Assembly (NCBI RefSeq): GCF_000526315.1 | Contig: NZ_JAFV01000001.1 | Location: 62,001 to 126,000, forward strand | DNA length: 64,000 nucleotides | From: Methylopila sp. 73B | Lineage (GTDB): Bacteria > Pseudomonadota > Alphaproteobacteria > Rhizobiales > Methylopilaceae | Reading direction: 5' to 3' | Shown: piece by piece, positions 52,582 to 61,465 of the stretch | How positions within the stretch are numbered: the first letter of the stretch is position 1 | Layout: the number at the start of each line of letters is the position of its first letter | Notes under the pieces: generated by a model | What the model saw: only the letters and a program-made list of their open reading frames with translations | What the model was told of the DNA's origin: nothing | The model's database searches: none | Made by a program: the position numbers and the translations under genes

Positions 52582-52947
52582 ATGAAACACTGTCTCGTCG
52601 TCGACGACTCAAGCGTGATCCGAAAGGTCGCCCGGCGCATCCTCGAGGGCTTCGACCTCAAGATCTCCGAGGCCGAGAACGGCCAGAGCGCGCTCGCGCT
52701 CTGCAAGCAGGCGATGCCGGACGGCATCCTGCTCGACTGGAACATGCCCGTCATGGACGGCTACGAGTTTCTGGTCGAGCTGCGCTCGCTGCCCGGGGGG
52801 GACGCGCCGAAGGTGGTGTTCTGCACCACCGAGAACGACGTCTCCTACATCACCCGGGCGCTCCGCGCGGGCGCGGACGAGTACGTCATGAAGCCGTTCG
52901 ACAAGGACATCATCGGCTCCAAGTTCGCCGAAGTCGGCCTGCTCTGA
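52582..52947 (+). CDS. cheY: Chemotaxis response regulator CheY
   Basis: A 121-residue receiver. Acid pocket D8/D9, phosphoacceptor D52 (LLDWNMPVMDG), Lys in EYVMKPFDK. It is the operon's own CheY and the second CheY of the window; the other is coupled to cheZ at 32.6 kb. One may act on the motor and the other as sink, but sequence does not decide. Confidence 0.92.
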   Translation: MKHCLVVDDSSVIRKVARRILEGFDLKISEAENGQSALALCKQAMPDGILLDWNMPVMDGYEFLVELRSLPGGDAPKVVFCTTENDVSYITRALRAGADEYVMKPFDKDIIGSKFAEVGLL

Positions 52948-52974
52948 ACCGACACCGAGCATAGCAGGCCCAGC

Positions 52975-54138
52975 ATGATTACCGCCGCCGCCGTCGCACC
53001 CGCCGAGAAGGTGCGCGTCATGATCGTGGACGACAGCGCGGTTGTCCGCGGCCTCGTCACGCGCTGGCTTGGCGAACAGCCGGGCTTCGACGTCGTGGCC
53101 TCCTGCCGGACGGGACGCTCGGCGCTCGCCGAGCTGGCGACTGCGGCACCGCATGTCGTGGTGCTCGACATCGAGATGCCCGACATGGACGGGCTCACCG
53201 CGCTGCCGCTGTTGCTGAAGGCGAAGCCGGACCTGGCCATCGTGATGGCGTCGACGCTGACCCGCCGTAACGCCGACGTCTCGCTGCGCTGTCTCGCTCT
53301 CGGCGCGGCCGATTTTCTGGCGAAGCCCGGCGCCGCGATCGCGCAGGACGACTACCGCCGCGACCTCGTCGCGAAGATCAAGGTGCTCGGCGAGATCGCC
53401 CGCCGCCGTTCGGCGCCGCGGGCGGCCGACCCCCGCGCGGCCGCGCTCCACACCATCGCCCAGGCCGCGAGCGGCCGGTTCCTGCGGCCCGGGCCGACGC
53501 CGCCCGGTGCGGCCGCTCCCGGCATCACGCTGAAGCCGTTCTCCTCCGCGCCGGTGCGCGCGCTTGCGATCGGCTCCTCCACCGGCGGGCCGACGGCGCT
53601 CGCCGCGGTGCTGAAGGCGATCGGCGTCGACGCGCTCTCGCGGGTGCCGATCCTCATCACCCAGCACATGCCGGCGACGTTCACGGCGGCGCTCGCCGAA
53701 CATCTCGGCGCCGTCTCCGGTCGCCCCGCGCGCGAAGCGACCCACGGCGAGCCGATCGAGCGCGGCGTGATCTACGTGGCGCCCGGCGGGAAGCACTTCT
53801 CGCTGGTCCAGTCGGGCGCGGCGCTGCAGGCCTCCATCGACAACGGGCCGCCGGAGAACTTCTGCAAGCCGTCGGTCGAGCCGATGTTCCGCAGCGCCAG
53901 CAAGGTCTACGGCTCGTCGCTTCTCGCGGTCGTGCTCACCGGCATGGGCGCCGACGGCGCGGCGGGCGTGCGGATGATCTCAGGCGTCGGCGGGTCCGTG
54001 ATGGCCCAGGACGAAGCCACCAGCGTCGTCTGGGGCATGCCCGGCGCCGCCGCGGCCACCGGGTGCTGCTCGGCGGTGCTCCCTCTGCCCCAGATCGGTC
54101 CAAAGATCGTTCGCCTGCTTTCAGGAGACCGCGCGTGA
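52975..54138 (+). CDS. cheB: Chemotaxis response regulator protein-glutamate methylesterase CheB
   Basis: 387 residues: receiver (about 13-125) with D65 in VLDIEMPDMDG, then a methylesterase domain (about 190-385) with the triad Ser in IGSSTGGPTALAAV, His in LITQHMPATF and Asp in TGMGADGAAG. It removes methyl groups from receptors and, once phosphorylated by CheA, provides adaptation. It overlaps cheR at a GTGA junction. Confidence 0.93.
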   Translation: MITAAAVAPAEKVRVMIVDDSAVVRGLVTRWLGEQPGFDVVASCRTGRSALAELATAAPHVVVLDIEMPDMDGLTALPLLLKAKPDLAIVMASTLTRRNADVSLRCLALGAADFLAKPGAAIAQDDYRRDLVAKIKVLGEIARRRSAPRAADPRAAALHTIAQAASGRFLRPGPTPPGAAAPGITLKPFSSAPVRALAIGSSTGGPTALAAVLKAIGVDALSRVPILITQHMPATFTAALAEHLGAVSGRPAREATHGEPIERGVIYVAPGGKHFSLVQSGAALQASIDNGPPENFCKPSVEPMFRSASKVYGSSLLAVVLTGMGADGAAGVRMISGVGGSVMAQDEATSVVWGMPGAAAATGCCSAVLPLPQIGPKIVRLLSGDRA

Positions 54139-55067
54139 CGCCGGCCGATCTCACCTTCCTCGCCCGCTTCCTGAAAGAACGCTCCGGCCTGATCATCGGG
54201 GAGGACAAGCGTTACCTCGTCGACAGCCGATTGGGGCCCGTCGCCCGCAAGGCGGGCATCGCGTCGATCGGCGAGCTCATCGGCAAGCTGATGCGCGGCG
54301 GCGACACCGCTCTCGCGCAGTCGGTCGTCGAAGCCATGACCACGAACGAATCGTTCTTCTTCCGCGACGGGACGCCCTTCACCCAGTTCACGGACGTGGT
54401 GCTTCCGCAGCTGATCGCCGCACGCGCGACGCAGCGGAAGATCCGGATCTGGTGCGCCGCGTGCTCGACCGGCCAGGAGCCGTACTCGCTTGCCATGCTG
54501 CTCGAGCAGAAGGCGGCGCAGCTCGCGGGTTGGACGGTGGAGATCGTCGCGACCGACCTCGCGTCCGACATCCTCGAACGCGCCCGCAACGGCCTCTTCA
54601 CCCAGTTCGAGGTGCAGCGCGGACTGCCGGTGCGGATGCTCGTCGATTACTTCACGCAGGAAGGCGACCAGTGGCGGATCTCGCCGAAGCTGCGGAACCG
54701 GATCCAGTTCCGCACGCTGAACCTGCTGCGCGATTTCTCGCCGCTGGGCGCGTTCGACGTCGTCTTCTGCCGCAACGTGCTGATCTATTTCGACGAAGCG
54801 ACCAAGAACGACGTGGTCCGCCGCATCGCGAAGCAGATGCCCGCGGACGGCTATCTCGTGCTGGGGGCGGCCGAGACGGTGATGGGCGCGACCGCGCCCG
54901 TCCGAAGCCACCCGAACCACCGCGGCCTGTTCATGCGGACCGACGCTCCCGCCGCCGCCGCTCCCGCGGCCCGCCCGGCCTTCGGGAACGCCCCCGCCCA
55001 AGGCGCGACGCCGGCGACGCCGCCCGCCCCGTCGCTGCAGTCCAAGATCGCCGCGTTCCGCCGTTGA
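54135..55067 (+). CDS. cheR: Chemotaxis protein methyltransferase CheR
   Basis: 310 residues from GTG 54135, which overlaps the cheB stop and follows AGGAGA. The N-terminal helical part is FLKERSGLIIGEDKRYLVDS, then the methyltransferase domain with IWCAACSTGQEPYSLAMLL, EIVATDLASDILERAR and FDVVFCRNVLIYFD. A proline- and alanine-rich tail follows. It methylates receptor glutamates using S-adenosylmethionine. Last gene of the che operon. Confidence 0.93.
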   Translation: MTPADLTFLARFLKERSGLIIGEDKRYLVDSRLGPVARKAGIASIGELIGKLMRGGDTALAQSVVEAMTTNESFFFRDGTPFTQFTDVVLPQLIAARATQRKIRIWCAACSTGQEPYSLAMLLEQKAAQLAGWTVEIVATDLASDILERARNGLFTQFEVQRGLPVRMLVDYFTQEGDQWRISPKLRNRIQFRTLNLLRDFSPLGAFDVVFCRNVLIYFDEATKNDVVRRIAKQMPADGYLVLGAAETVMGATAPVRSHPNHRGLFMRTDAPAAAAPAARPAFGNAPAQGATPATPPAPSLQSKIAAFRR

Positions 55068-55098
55068 GGCTTGGCTGAGCGCGCTTGGGACACATGTC

Positions 55099-55123
55099 AA
55101 AGCCCGCTTCGCGCGGGCTTTTT
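55099..55123 (+). terminator. Terminator of the che operon
   Basis: AAAGCCCGC/GCGGGCTTT stem with TTCGC loop, followed by TTTC, 32 bases after the cheR stop. Confidence 0.85.
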
Positions 55124-55197
55124 CGCGTCGTGTAGACATCGACGTCGCCGGAGCCTGAAAGCTTTGCCCCGCGACGTGCGACCCCGCTTGAAACGCG

Positions 55198-55228
55198 GAA
55201 AGCCCCGCGCTTGCGGCGCAGGGCTTTC
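55198..55228 (-). terminator. Terminator of ctrA
   Basis: GAAAGCCC/GGGCTTTC with an inner GCGC/GCGC pairing lies 31 bases after the ctrA stop on the minus strand. The U-tract is short. Confidence 0.7.
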
Positions 55229-55258
55229 GACGGATCAAAGCGACCAAGTTCAGAAGCG

Positions 55259-55960
55259 TCAGGCGATCGCGCGGGCTTCGTCTTCGTTGGGCTCGCGCAG
55301 CACGTAGCCGCGGCCCCAAACCGTCTCGATGTAGTTCTTGCCGTTGGTGGCGTTCGCGAGCTTCTTCCGGAGTTTGCAGATGAAGACGTCGATGATCTTC
55401 AGCTCCGGCTCGTCCATGCCGCCGTAGAGATGGTTCAGGAACATCTCCTTGGTGAGCGTCGAGCCCTTACGCAGGCTCAAGAGCTCCAGCATCTGGTATT
55501 CCTTGCCCGTCAGATGGACCCGGGCGCCGCCGACTTCGACCGTTTTGGTGTCGAGGTTGACGATAAGGTCCCCGGTCGTGATGACGGACTGGGCGTGACC
55601 CTTCGAGCGACGGACGATCGCGTGAATGCGCGCGACCATTTCGTCCTTGTGGAAGGGCTTCGTCATGTAGTCGTCGGCGCCGACGCCAAGGCCGCGGACC
55701 TTGTCCTCGATCCCGGCGAGGCCGGAAAGGATCAGGATCGGCGTCTTGATCTTCGCGACCCGGAGCGCCCGGAGAACCTCATACCCCGACATGTCGGGCA
55801 GGTTCAGGTCAAGAAGAATGATATCGTAATCGTAGAGCTTGCCGAGGTCGATACCCTCTTCGCCAAGCTCCGTCGTGTAGACGTTAAAGTTCTCTGACTT
55901 GAGCATCAACTCGATGCTCTGCGCCGTGGCGCTATCGTCTTCAATCAGAAGAACGCGCAT
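55259..55960 (-). CDS. ctrA: Cell-cycle master response regulator CtrA
   Basis: 233 residues, OmpR-type. Receiver with phosphoacceptor D51 in [15 protein letters not shown], Thr/Ser switch in LILSG and Lys in YMTKPFHKD. The C-terminal winged helix has [40 protein letters not shown] and [14 protein letters not shown]. This is the highly conserved CtrA of Alphaproteobacteria, which controls division and flagellar genes. The C-terminal tail (ARAIA) resembles the AA-type ClpXP degron of CtrA. Divergent from fliI with GANTC and TTAA elements between. Confidence 0.96.
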   Translation of the reverse strand: MRVLLIEDDSATAQSIELMLKSENFNVYTTELGEEGIDLGKLYDYDIILLDLNLPDMSGYEVLRALRVAKIKTPILILSGLAGIEDKVRGLGVGADDYMTKPFHKDEMVARIHAIVRRSKGHAQSVITTGDLIVNLDTKTVEVGGARVHLTGKEYQMLELLSLRKGSTLTKEMFLNHLYGGMDEPELKIIDVFICKLRKKLANATNGKNYIETVWGRGYVLREPNEDEARAIA

Positions 55961-56336
55961 GCGACTCCTCCACCGATGCCCGCATGGCCTGCCCCGGAGT
56001 ACCCGGCGCCCGGCACGGTGAACCGATCGTTTCCAGTCCGATTCAAGCTTAACGACTAATAGTTAACAGATGGTGATTCTGCGCCGCAAGCTCGTTCTCA
56101 AAACTCTCGTGAATCGCCTTAAATTGCTCAGATTCCTGAGAAAAAATTGGCGTAGAGAGTTCAGTTCAAAACTTAAGAAACGAGGCTAACCGACTCTTCC
56201 GACTCGAACATTCGAGGGGGCGTTACGGTTTCTCGGGTCTTAAGCGTTGAGGCCATGATTGGGCGTGGCGGTAAACGAACCGTTACGGTTGAGCGTCGGC
56301 GGTCATGATTCGCTAGGAATGTTTGGAGACGAGCGA
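55961..56336. promoter_or_regulatory. ctrA/fliI divergent control region with GANTC and TTAA sites
   Basis: 376 bases without a gene. Seven GANTC (CcrM methylation) sites occur, at 56040, 56075, 56111, 56131, 56192, 56201 and 56307. TTAA half-sites, as used by CtrA, occur at 56049, 56063, 56119, 56173 and 56240. CGTTACGGTT is repeated at 56221 and 56281. The strand composition is AT-rich relative to neighbours. A canonical TTAA-N7-TTAA pair is not seen (the closest pair is N10). Confidence 0.6.
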
Positions 56337-57656
56337 ATGCGGGGGCTCGTGGAGGCGGTCGAGGCGGTGCCGGACCGTGAGGTCTATGGCCGCGTCGTGG
56401 GCGTTCGGGGCCTGCTGGTCGAGGTGGCCGGGCCTCTGGGCGCGATGGCGATCGGCGGCCGGGTTTCGATCGAAGCCGCGGGCGGGCGCGAGACGCCTTG
56501 CGAGGTCGTGGGTTTTCAGGGCGACCGCGCCCTGCTGATGCCCTTCGCGCCGCTTGAGGGCGTGCGCCGCGGCTGCCGGGCGATCGTCGGCGCGGCGGAA
56601 CCCGGCGTACGGCCCAGCCGCGCCTGGCTCGGCCGGGTGGTCGACGCCATGGGCGACCCGATCGACGGCAAGGGGCCGCCGAAGGAAGGGCCGCTGCTTT
56701 ATCCCTTCCGCCGGTCGCCGCCGCCGGCCCACGCCCGCAAGCGGCTCGGAGGGCCGCTCGACCTCGGCGTGCGCGCGCTCAACACCTTCGTGACCTGCTG
56801 CGCCGGCCAGCGCATCGGCATCTTCGCCGGCTCCGGCGTCGGCAAGTCGGTGCTGCTCGCCATGCTCGCCCGCAACACCGCCTGCGACGTCGCCGTGATC
56901 GGCCTCGTCGGCGAACGCGGCCGCGAGGTGCAGGAGTTCCTGCAGGACGACCTCGGCGAGGCGGGCCTCGCCCGCTCCGTGGTCGTGGTCGCGACCTCCG
57001 ACGAGCCCGCCCTCAAGCGCCGGCAGGCGGCCTATCTGACGCTCGCGCTGGCCGAGGCTTTCAGGGACGAGGGCGCCTCGGTGCTCTGCATGATGGATTC
57101 GGTCACGCGCTTCGCCATGGCGCAGCGCGAGATCGGCCTTTCCACCGGCGAGCCGCCGACCGCGAAGGGCTACACGCCGACCGTGTTCGCCGAACTGCCC
57201 CGGCTGCTGGAGCGGGCGGGGCCTGGCGTGGGCGCCGGAACGGTCACCGGCATCTTCACGGTGCTGGTCGACGGCGACGACCACAACGAGCCGGTGGCGG
57301 ACGCCGTGCGCGGCATTCTCGACGGGCACATCGTGATGGAGCGCTCAATCGCCGAACGGGGCCGGTATCCTGCGATCAACATCCTGAAGTCCGTGTCGCG
57401 GACCATGCCGAAATCCACGCCGGAAGAGCGCCGGCCGCTGATCTCGAAGGCCCGCCGGACGATGGCGACCTACGCCGACATGGAGGAACTGATCCGGCTC
57501 GGGGCCTATCGTCCTGGTTCGAGCCCCGAGGTGGACGAAGCCATCGCTTTAAACGGGCCGATCGAACGCTTTTTGGGTCAGGGTAAGGAAGAAGCAACGC
57601 GTCTCGGAGAAGGCTACGCTCAACTCGCTTCGATCTTAGGCGTTTCGGAAACCTGA
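56337..57656 (+). CDS. fliI: Flagellar export ATPase FliI
   Basis: 439 residues from ATG 56337, preceded by GGAGA. Walker A GSGVGKSV at about 165-172, with [12 protein letters not shown] and the catalytic-subunit-like sequence [23 protein letters not shown]. It is the hexameric ATPase of the flagellar type III export apparatus. Upstream in-frame ATGs (56259, 56319) are possible but lack support. Followed by fliJ after 21 bases. Confidence 0.93.
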   Translation: MRGLVEAVEAVPDREVYGRVVGVRGLLVEVAGPLGAMAIGGRVSIEAAGGRETPCEVVGFQGDRALLMPFAPLEGVRRGCRAIVGAAEPGVRPSRAWLGRVVDAMGDPIDGKGPPKEGPLLYPFRRSPPPAHARKRLGGPLDLGVRALNTFVTCCAGQRIGIFAGSGVGKSVLLAMLARNTACDVAVIGLVGERGREVQEFLQDDLGEAGLARSVVVVATSDEPALKRRQAAYLTLALAEAFRDEGASVLCMMDSVTRFAMAQREIGLSTGEPPTAKGYTPTVFAELPRLLERAGPGVGAGTVTGIFTVLVDGDDHNEPVADAVRGILDGHIVMERSIAERGRYPAINILKSVSRTMPKSTPEERRPLISKARRTMATYADMEELIRLGAYRPGSSPEVDEAIALNGPIERFLGQGKEEATRLGEGYAQLASILGVSET

Positions 57657-57677
57657 CGCTAACCCGCGTGTGCGTTC

Positions 57678-58103
57678 ATGGCTGACATGAAATCCAGAGA
57701 CACCCTGCTGAAACTCAAGCGCTTCCAGGTCGACGACAAACGTCGCCAGGTCGCCCAGATCGAGACCATGATCGCCGAATTCGAGCGCATGGCCGCCGAT
57801 CTCGATCGCGAAATCCTTGCGGAGCAGGACAAGGCGGGCATCCACGACGTCGCCCACTACGCCTATCCGACCTACGCCAAGGCCGCGAAGGTGCGCCGCG
57901 ACAATCTCGCGCGGTCCGCCGACGAACTTCGAGGGCAGCTCGCCGACGCGCAGGCCGCGCTGGCGGAAGCGTTCGAGGAGCTCAAGAAGATCGAGATCCT
58001 CGAGGAGCGCGACGGCGTGCGGGAGCGTCTCGCCGAGGCCGCCCGCGACCAGGCCGAAATGGACCGCATCGGTCTCGGGCGTAGCGAACTCCGCGCCGGC
58101 TGA
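57678..58103 (+). CDS. fliJ: Flagellar export protein FliJ
   Basis: 141 residues, nearly all two long antiparallel coiled-coil helices: LLKLKRFQVDDKRRQVAQIE, then LRGQLADAQAALAEAFEELK. FliJ is the central stalk-like partner of the FliI hexamer. The family is poorly conserved, so the call rests on length, helical pattern and position directly after fliI. Confidence 0.85.
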   Translation: MADMKSRDTLLKLKRFQVDDKRRQVAQIETMIAEFERMAADLDREILAEQDKAGIHDVAHYAYPTYAKAAKVRRDNLARSADELRGQLADAQAALAEAFEELKKIEILEERDGVRERLAEAARDQAEMDRIGLGRSELRAG

Positions 58104-58114
58104 TCTTCGGCGCC

Positions 58115-58552
58115 TCAGCGCTCGTTCAACGCGTCCCTGAGGCGCGCGATCTCCGCGCGGAGCCGCGCGACGTCCTCGGGGTTCGTCGCCGCGAACGCGC
58201 CTGCGATCGTCTGCGGGACCTCTTTGGCGCGCTCCTTCAGCGCGCGCCCCGACTCCGTCAGCTGAATGCGCACCTGCCGCTCGTCCGCTGGATCGCGCCG
58301 GCGCGTGACGAAGCCCGCGCCCTCCAGACGTTTCAACAGCGGCGTCAGCGTGTTCGATTCCAGGAACAGCCGATCGCCGAGCTCGCCGACGGTGACGTCG
58401 TCCTTCGTCCAAAGCGCGACCATCGTCACGTACTGCGGATAAGTGAGCCCCAGAGCGTCGAGCGCCGGCTTGTAGGCGCGGTTGAACGCGCCGTTCGCGG
58501 AGTAGATCGCGAAACAGACGAAAGCGTCGAGATCGAGCGGGACGTTGGCCAT
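58115..58552 (-). CDS. ohrR: OhrR-type MarR-family regulator
   Basis: 145 residues from ATG 58552. C13 in FVCFAIYSANGAFNRAY is the peroxide-reactive cysteine of OhrR. The winged helix is DVTVGELGDRLFLESNTLTP, with RRRDPADERQVRI as the wing. In the reduced state OhrR represses ohr; organic hydroperoxides oxidise the cysteine and release it. Divergent from ohr with a palindrome between them. The 27-residue upstream open extension is unsupported. Confidence 0.88.
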   Translation of the reverse strand: MANVPLDLDAFVCFAIYSANGAFNRAYKPALDALGLTYPQYVTMVALWTKDDVTVGELGDRLFLESNTLTPLLKRLEGAGFVTRRRDPADERQVRIQLTESGRALKERAKEVPQTIAGAFAATNPEDVARLRAEIARLRDALNER

Positions 58553-58648
58553 CACTCCAACATGGCGCCGGGATATCGATCGCGCACGATCTAATTGCCG
58601 CGATTTCGCATTCCAGCTGGCATCAAAAATCATATCGCCACCGATTTA

Positions 58649-58660
58649 ATCGCATGCGAT
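58649..58660. promoter_or_regulatory. Candidate OhrR operator
   Basis: ATCGCATGCGAT, a 12-bp perfect palindrome extending to the AT-rich frame TTTAATCGCATGCGATATAA, in the short ohrR-ohr divergent gap. A 12-bp dyad in this position is the natural OhrR site, although the sequence is not the Agrobacterium consensus. Confidence 0.5.
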
Positions 58661-58713
58661 ATAAATGGCGTCGGCAATTTCGGTCGAGCCGGCGACAGCT
58701 AGAGGAGCGAGAC

Positions 58714-59142
58714 ATGAAGACCATCTATTCCACCCAGGCCCAGGCCACCGGCGGTGGCCGCGAAGGCAAGTCCGCGACGCTCGACGGCAATCTGGCCGTG
58801 ACGCTGAGCACGCCCAAGCAGATGGGCGGCGCGGGCGGGGAGGGCACCAATCCCGAGCAGCTCTTCGCGGTCGGCTACGCCGCCTGCTTCCTCGGCGCGG
58901 TGCGCTTCGTCGGCGGCCGTGAGAAAGTGGCGGTCCCCGCGGACGCGTCAGTGACGTCGACCGTCGGCTTCGGTCCGCGCGACGACGGCAAGGGGTTCGG
59001 CATCGAAGTCGCGCTGGAGATCGCTCTGCCGGGTCTGGAGCAGGCCGCCGCGGAAGATCTCGTCCAGAAGGCGCACGTGGTCTGCCCCTATTCCGAGGCG
59101 ACCCGCGGCAATCTCGACGTCAAGCTGACCGTGAAGGTCTGA
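58714..59142 (+). CDS. ohr: Organic hydroperoxide resistance protein Ohr
   Basis: 142 residues. Catalytic cysteines C58 (YAACFLGAVRF) and C124 (AHVVCPYSEATRGN) are in their usual contexts, and the whole protein is one OsmC/Ohr domain. It reduces organic and lipid hydroperoxides with dihydrolipoamide-type thiols in the cytosol. ATG 58714 follows GAGGA. The 20-residue upstream extension is rejected. Confidence 0.94.
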   Translation: MKTIYSTQAQATGGGREGKSATLDGNLAVTLSTPKQMGGAGGEGTNPEQLFAVGYAACFLGAVRFVGGREKVAVPADASVTSTVGFGPRDDGKGFGIEVALEIALPGLEQAAAEDLVQKAHVVCPYSEATRGNLDVKLTVKV

Positions 59143-59151
59143 GCCGAGCGG

Positions 59152-60168
59152 CTACTTCGGCCCGCGGTAGCGGCGCGGCTCCGGCCGCGCTGCGGCCGCA
59201 GGGGCGGGGTTGACCGAACCGGTGGCGGTCGAGGGCTCGCGCATCGGCGGCAAAGGCACACCGGGTTGCGCCAGAGAGGCCGTCTGCAGAACGGGAGCCG
59301 CGGCGACGCTCGCCGCTGGCGTTTTCGCCGAAGCTGCGGCCGCAGTCGCGACCGCGGGCCCGGGGCGGCCCACAGGCGGAAGCGGGATGAGGGCCGGCAT
59401 GGGGCGCGAAGGCCCGCGCATCTCCACCAGCGCGGCGGGAGCGCCCAGCGCGCGGGCTTCGGCGAAGGCCTGGGCGTCGCGCACAGACGCCGCGGGAGCG
59501 GCCGACGCCACGCGACCGAAGCCCCCGACCGCATCCCCCGCCGCGGCGATGCGGGCGTTAACGGCGGCGCCGTCCGCCTGCGGCCTTGCCGGAGCCGCCG
59601 TGGGCGCGGCGGACGTCGCCGCGACCGGCGTCATGGCGGCGAGGACAGGCTGGGCGTTGGTCGCGATCACGCGCGTCGGGGCGGCGGGCGCGCTCGTCGC
59701 AGCCGGCGTGGCCGAAGCGACGGTCGGGAAGGGCTTCGCGTTCCGGCCGAGGCCGATCTGCGCGAGCAGTCCCTGGCGCTTGGCGTCGTAATAGTACCCG
59801 CTGGCGTAGAAGCGCACCGCGCGGTTGTGGTCGCCGCGGGCCACCTTGTAGGCGCCGGCGAGGTAGCGGATGCCGTAGGTCAGGTTGGTCTCGGCGTCCA
59901 GCAGGCCCTGTGGCGAGCCGTGATAGCCCATCGCCCTGGCCGTCTGGTGCTTGATCTGCATGAGGCCGTAATGGCCGCGGTTGTAGGCCGCGGGATTGTA
60001 CTTGCTTTCGCGGACGACGACCCGGCGTACGAGCTCCTCGGGAACGCCGTTCGCCGCGGCGTGGCGCGCAATCATCGAGTCGAAGGCGACCGGCGCGCCG
60101 CGCTCGGCGGCGATCGCGCCCGGCGCGCACAGGGCGACCAGCGCCAGTCCCGCAAAAGCCGATTTCAC
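59152..60168 (-). CDS. Secreted lytic transglycosylase (SLT domain)
   Basis: 338 residues. Signal peptide (about 1-21, ending AIAA-ER), then an SLT domain (about 28-150) with catalytic E54 in VVRESKYNP, the GLMQIKHQTAR loop and LAGAYKVARGDHNRAV. From about 150 the protein is a low-complexity alanine-proline-rich tail with no domain. It cuts peptidoglycan in the periplasm. It is convergent with ohr but unrelated to it. Confidence 0.9.
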   Translation of the reverse strand: MKSAFAGLALVALCAPGAIAAERGAPVAFDSMIARHAAANGVPEELVRRVVVRESKYNPAAYNRGHYGLMQIKHQTARAMGYHGSPQGLLDAETNLTYGIRYLAGAYKVARGDHNRAVRFYASGYYYDAKRQGLLAQIGLGRNAKPFPTVASATPAATSAPAAPTRVIATNAQPVLAAMTPVAATSAAPTAAPARPQADGAAVNARIAAAGDAVGGFGRVASAAPAASVRDAQAFAEARALGAPAALVEMRGPSRPMPALIPLPPVGRPGPAVATAAAASAKTPAASVAAAPVLQTASLAQPGVPLPPMREPSTATGSVNPAPAAAARPEPRRYRGPK

Positions 60169-60264
60169 ATTCCTGTCCCCGCGCCGCCGCAGAAGCCTCT
60201 TTGGTGACCTTCAAATGCGGCCGAACCGTGACTCGTCCAAAGTTGCGCCATATTCGGAGGCGGC

Positions 60265-61236
60265 TCAGACACTTAGGAAATCATCCTCGCGATTCAGCCA
60301 CAAGTTGAGGCTGGGCGGATGGACGTCCATGAGCTTGCGGATCGTGCTCCGAAGCCAGAGGTGGCCAGGATCGCGGTCGAACGACGAGTGCCACAGCATC
60401 GACACCTGGACGTCCGGCAGGATCACCGGCGCGGGGCTGACGGCGAGCTCGAGCGCCTCGGCGAAGAAGCGCGCGACCTTGGAATGCATGGTCGCAATGA
60501 CCGGCGCCTGCTTCACCACGAAGGGCACCGCGGTGAAGCGCGGCGAGGTCAGCGCGATCGTGCGCGCGCGGCCGATCTTGGCGAGCGCGTCGTCCACCAC
60601 CCCGTGAGCGCTCTCGACCAGGCTGGTGAGCACGTGCGGCAGGCGGACGTAATCCTCTATCGTGATCGGCGGCTCGACGCCGACGAGCGCGGCGTTGAAG
60701 ATGCAGAGATAGCTCTCCTTGTGGAGCAGCCGGCGTTTGTGGTGGGTCTGGCCTTCCTCGAACAGCCCGATCCCGAGCTCGATGCGGCCGTCATCGACGT
60801 CCTGAAGGATGCGAAGGCGGTCGATCGACCGCAACAGCAGCTTCACGCCGGGGGCCGTCTTCTGCAGATGGGCCATCAGGGCCGGAACCAGCAGCACCTC
60901 GGTGCTGTCCGGCATGCCGATGACGAAGGTGCGGTCCGACGTGGCGGGATCGAAGGCGTCGTCCCGCAGCGTTAGTTCGGCGATCTGCGCGAGCGCGCCC
61001 CGCACCGGCAGGATCAACGCCGTCGCCCGCGGCGTCGGCCGCATGCCGTCGGGGCCGCGCGTCAGGAGCTCGTCGCCGAACATGGTGCGCAGCCGCGCGA
61101 GCGCGTGGCTCATCGCCGACTGGCCGAGCCCGACGCGCGTCGCCGCCCGCGTCACGCTGCGCTCCGTCATCAGGGCGTCGAACGCGACGAGAAGATTCAG
61201 ATCGAGTTTGGACAGGTTGACGTGGTCGAGGCTCAA
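60265..61236 (-). CDS. LysR-family transcriptional regulator (NodD-like layout)
   Basis: 323 residues. Winged helix (about 10-68) with SVTRAATRVGLGQSAMSHAL, and a LysR substrate domain thereafter. The N-terminal text LDLNLLVAFDALMTERSVTR is typical of the NodD/PcaR-like branch. No divergent gene is immediately adjacent that would be its target. The ligand is unknown. Confidence 0.9.
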   Translation of the reverse strand: MSLDHVNLSKLDLNLLVAFDALMTERSVTRAATRVGLGQSAMSHALARLRTMFGDELLTRGPDGMRPTPRATALILPVRGALAQIAELTLRDDAFDPATSDRTFVIGMPDSTEVLLVPALMAHLQKTAPGVKLLLRSIDRLRILQDVDDGRIELGIGLFEEGQTHHKRRLLHKESYLCIFNAALVGVEPPITIEDYVRLPHVLTSLVESAHGVVDDALAKIGRARTIALTSPRFTAVPFVVKQAPVIATMHSKVARFFAEALELAVSPAPVILPDVQVSMLWHSSFDRDPGHLWLRSTIRKLMDVHPPSLNLWLNREDDFLSV

Positions 61237-61465
61237 CGGCGGACCCGATCGGCTGGCGTCACGACGCCGCGACCATAAGGCAGCGGCGGCCAGCTCGCCA
61301 TGACGCCGGATGGAAGGAAACGGACGCCCCGCCGGGGGCAGACGGGACGCCCGCCGTCAAGACGGCCTTGTCGGCCGTCGACCGCCCCGCACCAAGGCGC
61401 GAGACCGCAGACATACGCAAGGGCGGCGGGAGCGGTTCACCGCGGCGATCGGCGAATGACGAGGC

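Noticed and set aside
56049-56066. Canonical CtrA site TTAA-N7-TTAA
   Set aside because: The two TTAA half-sites are separated by ten bases, not seven, so only half-sites are claimed.
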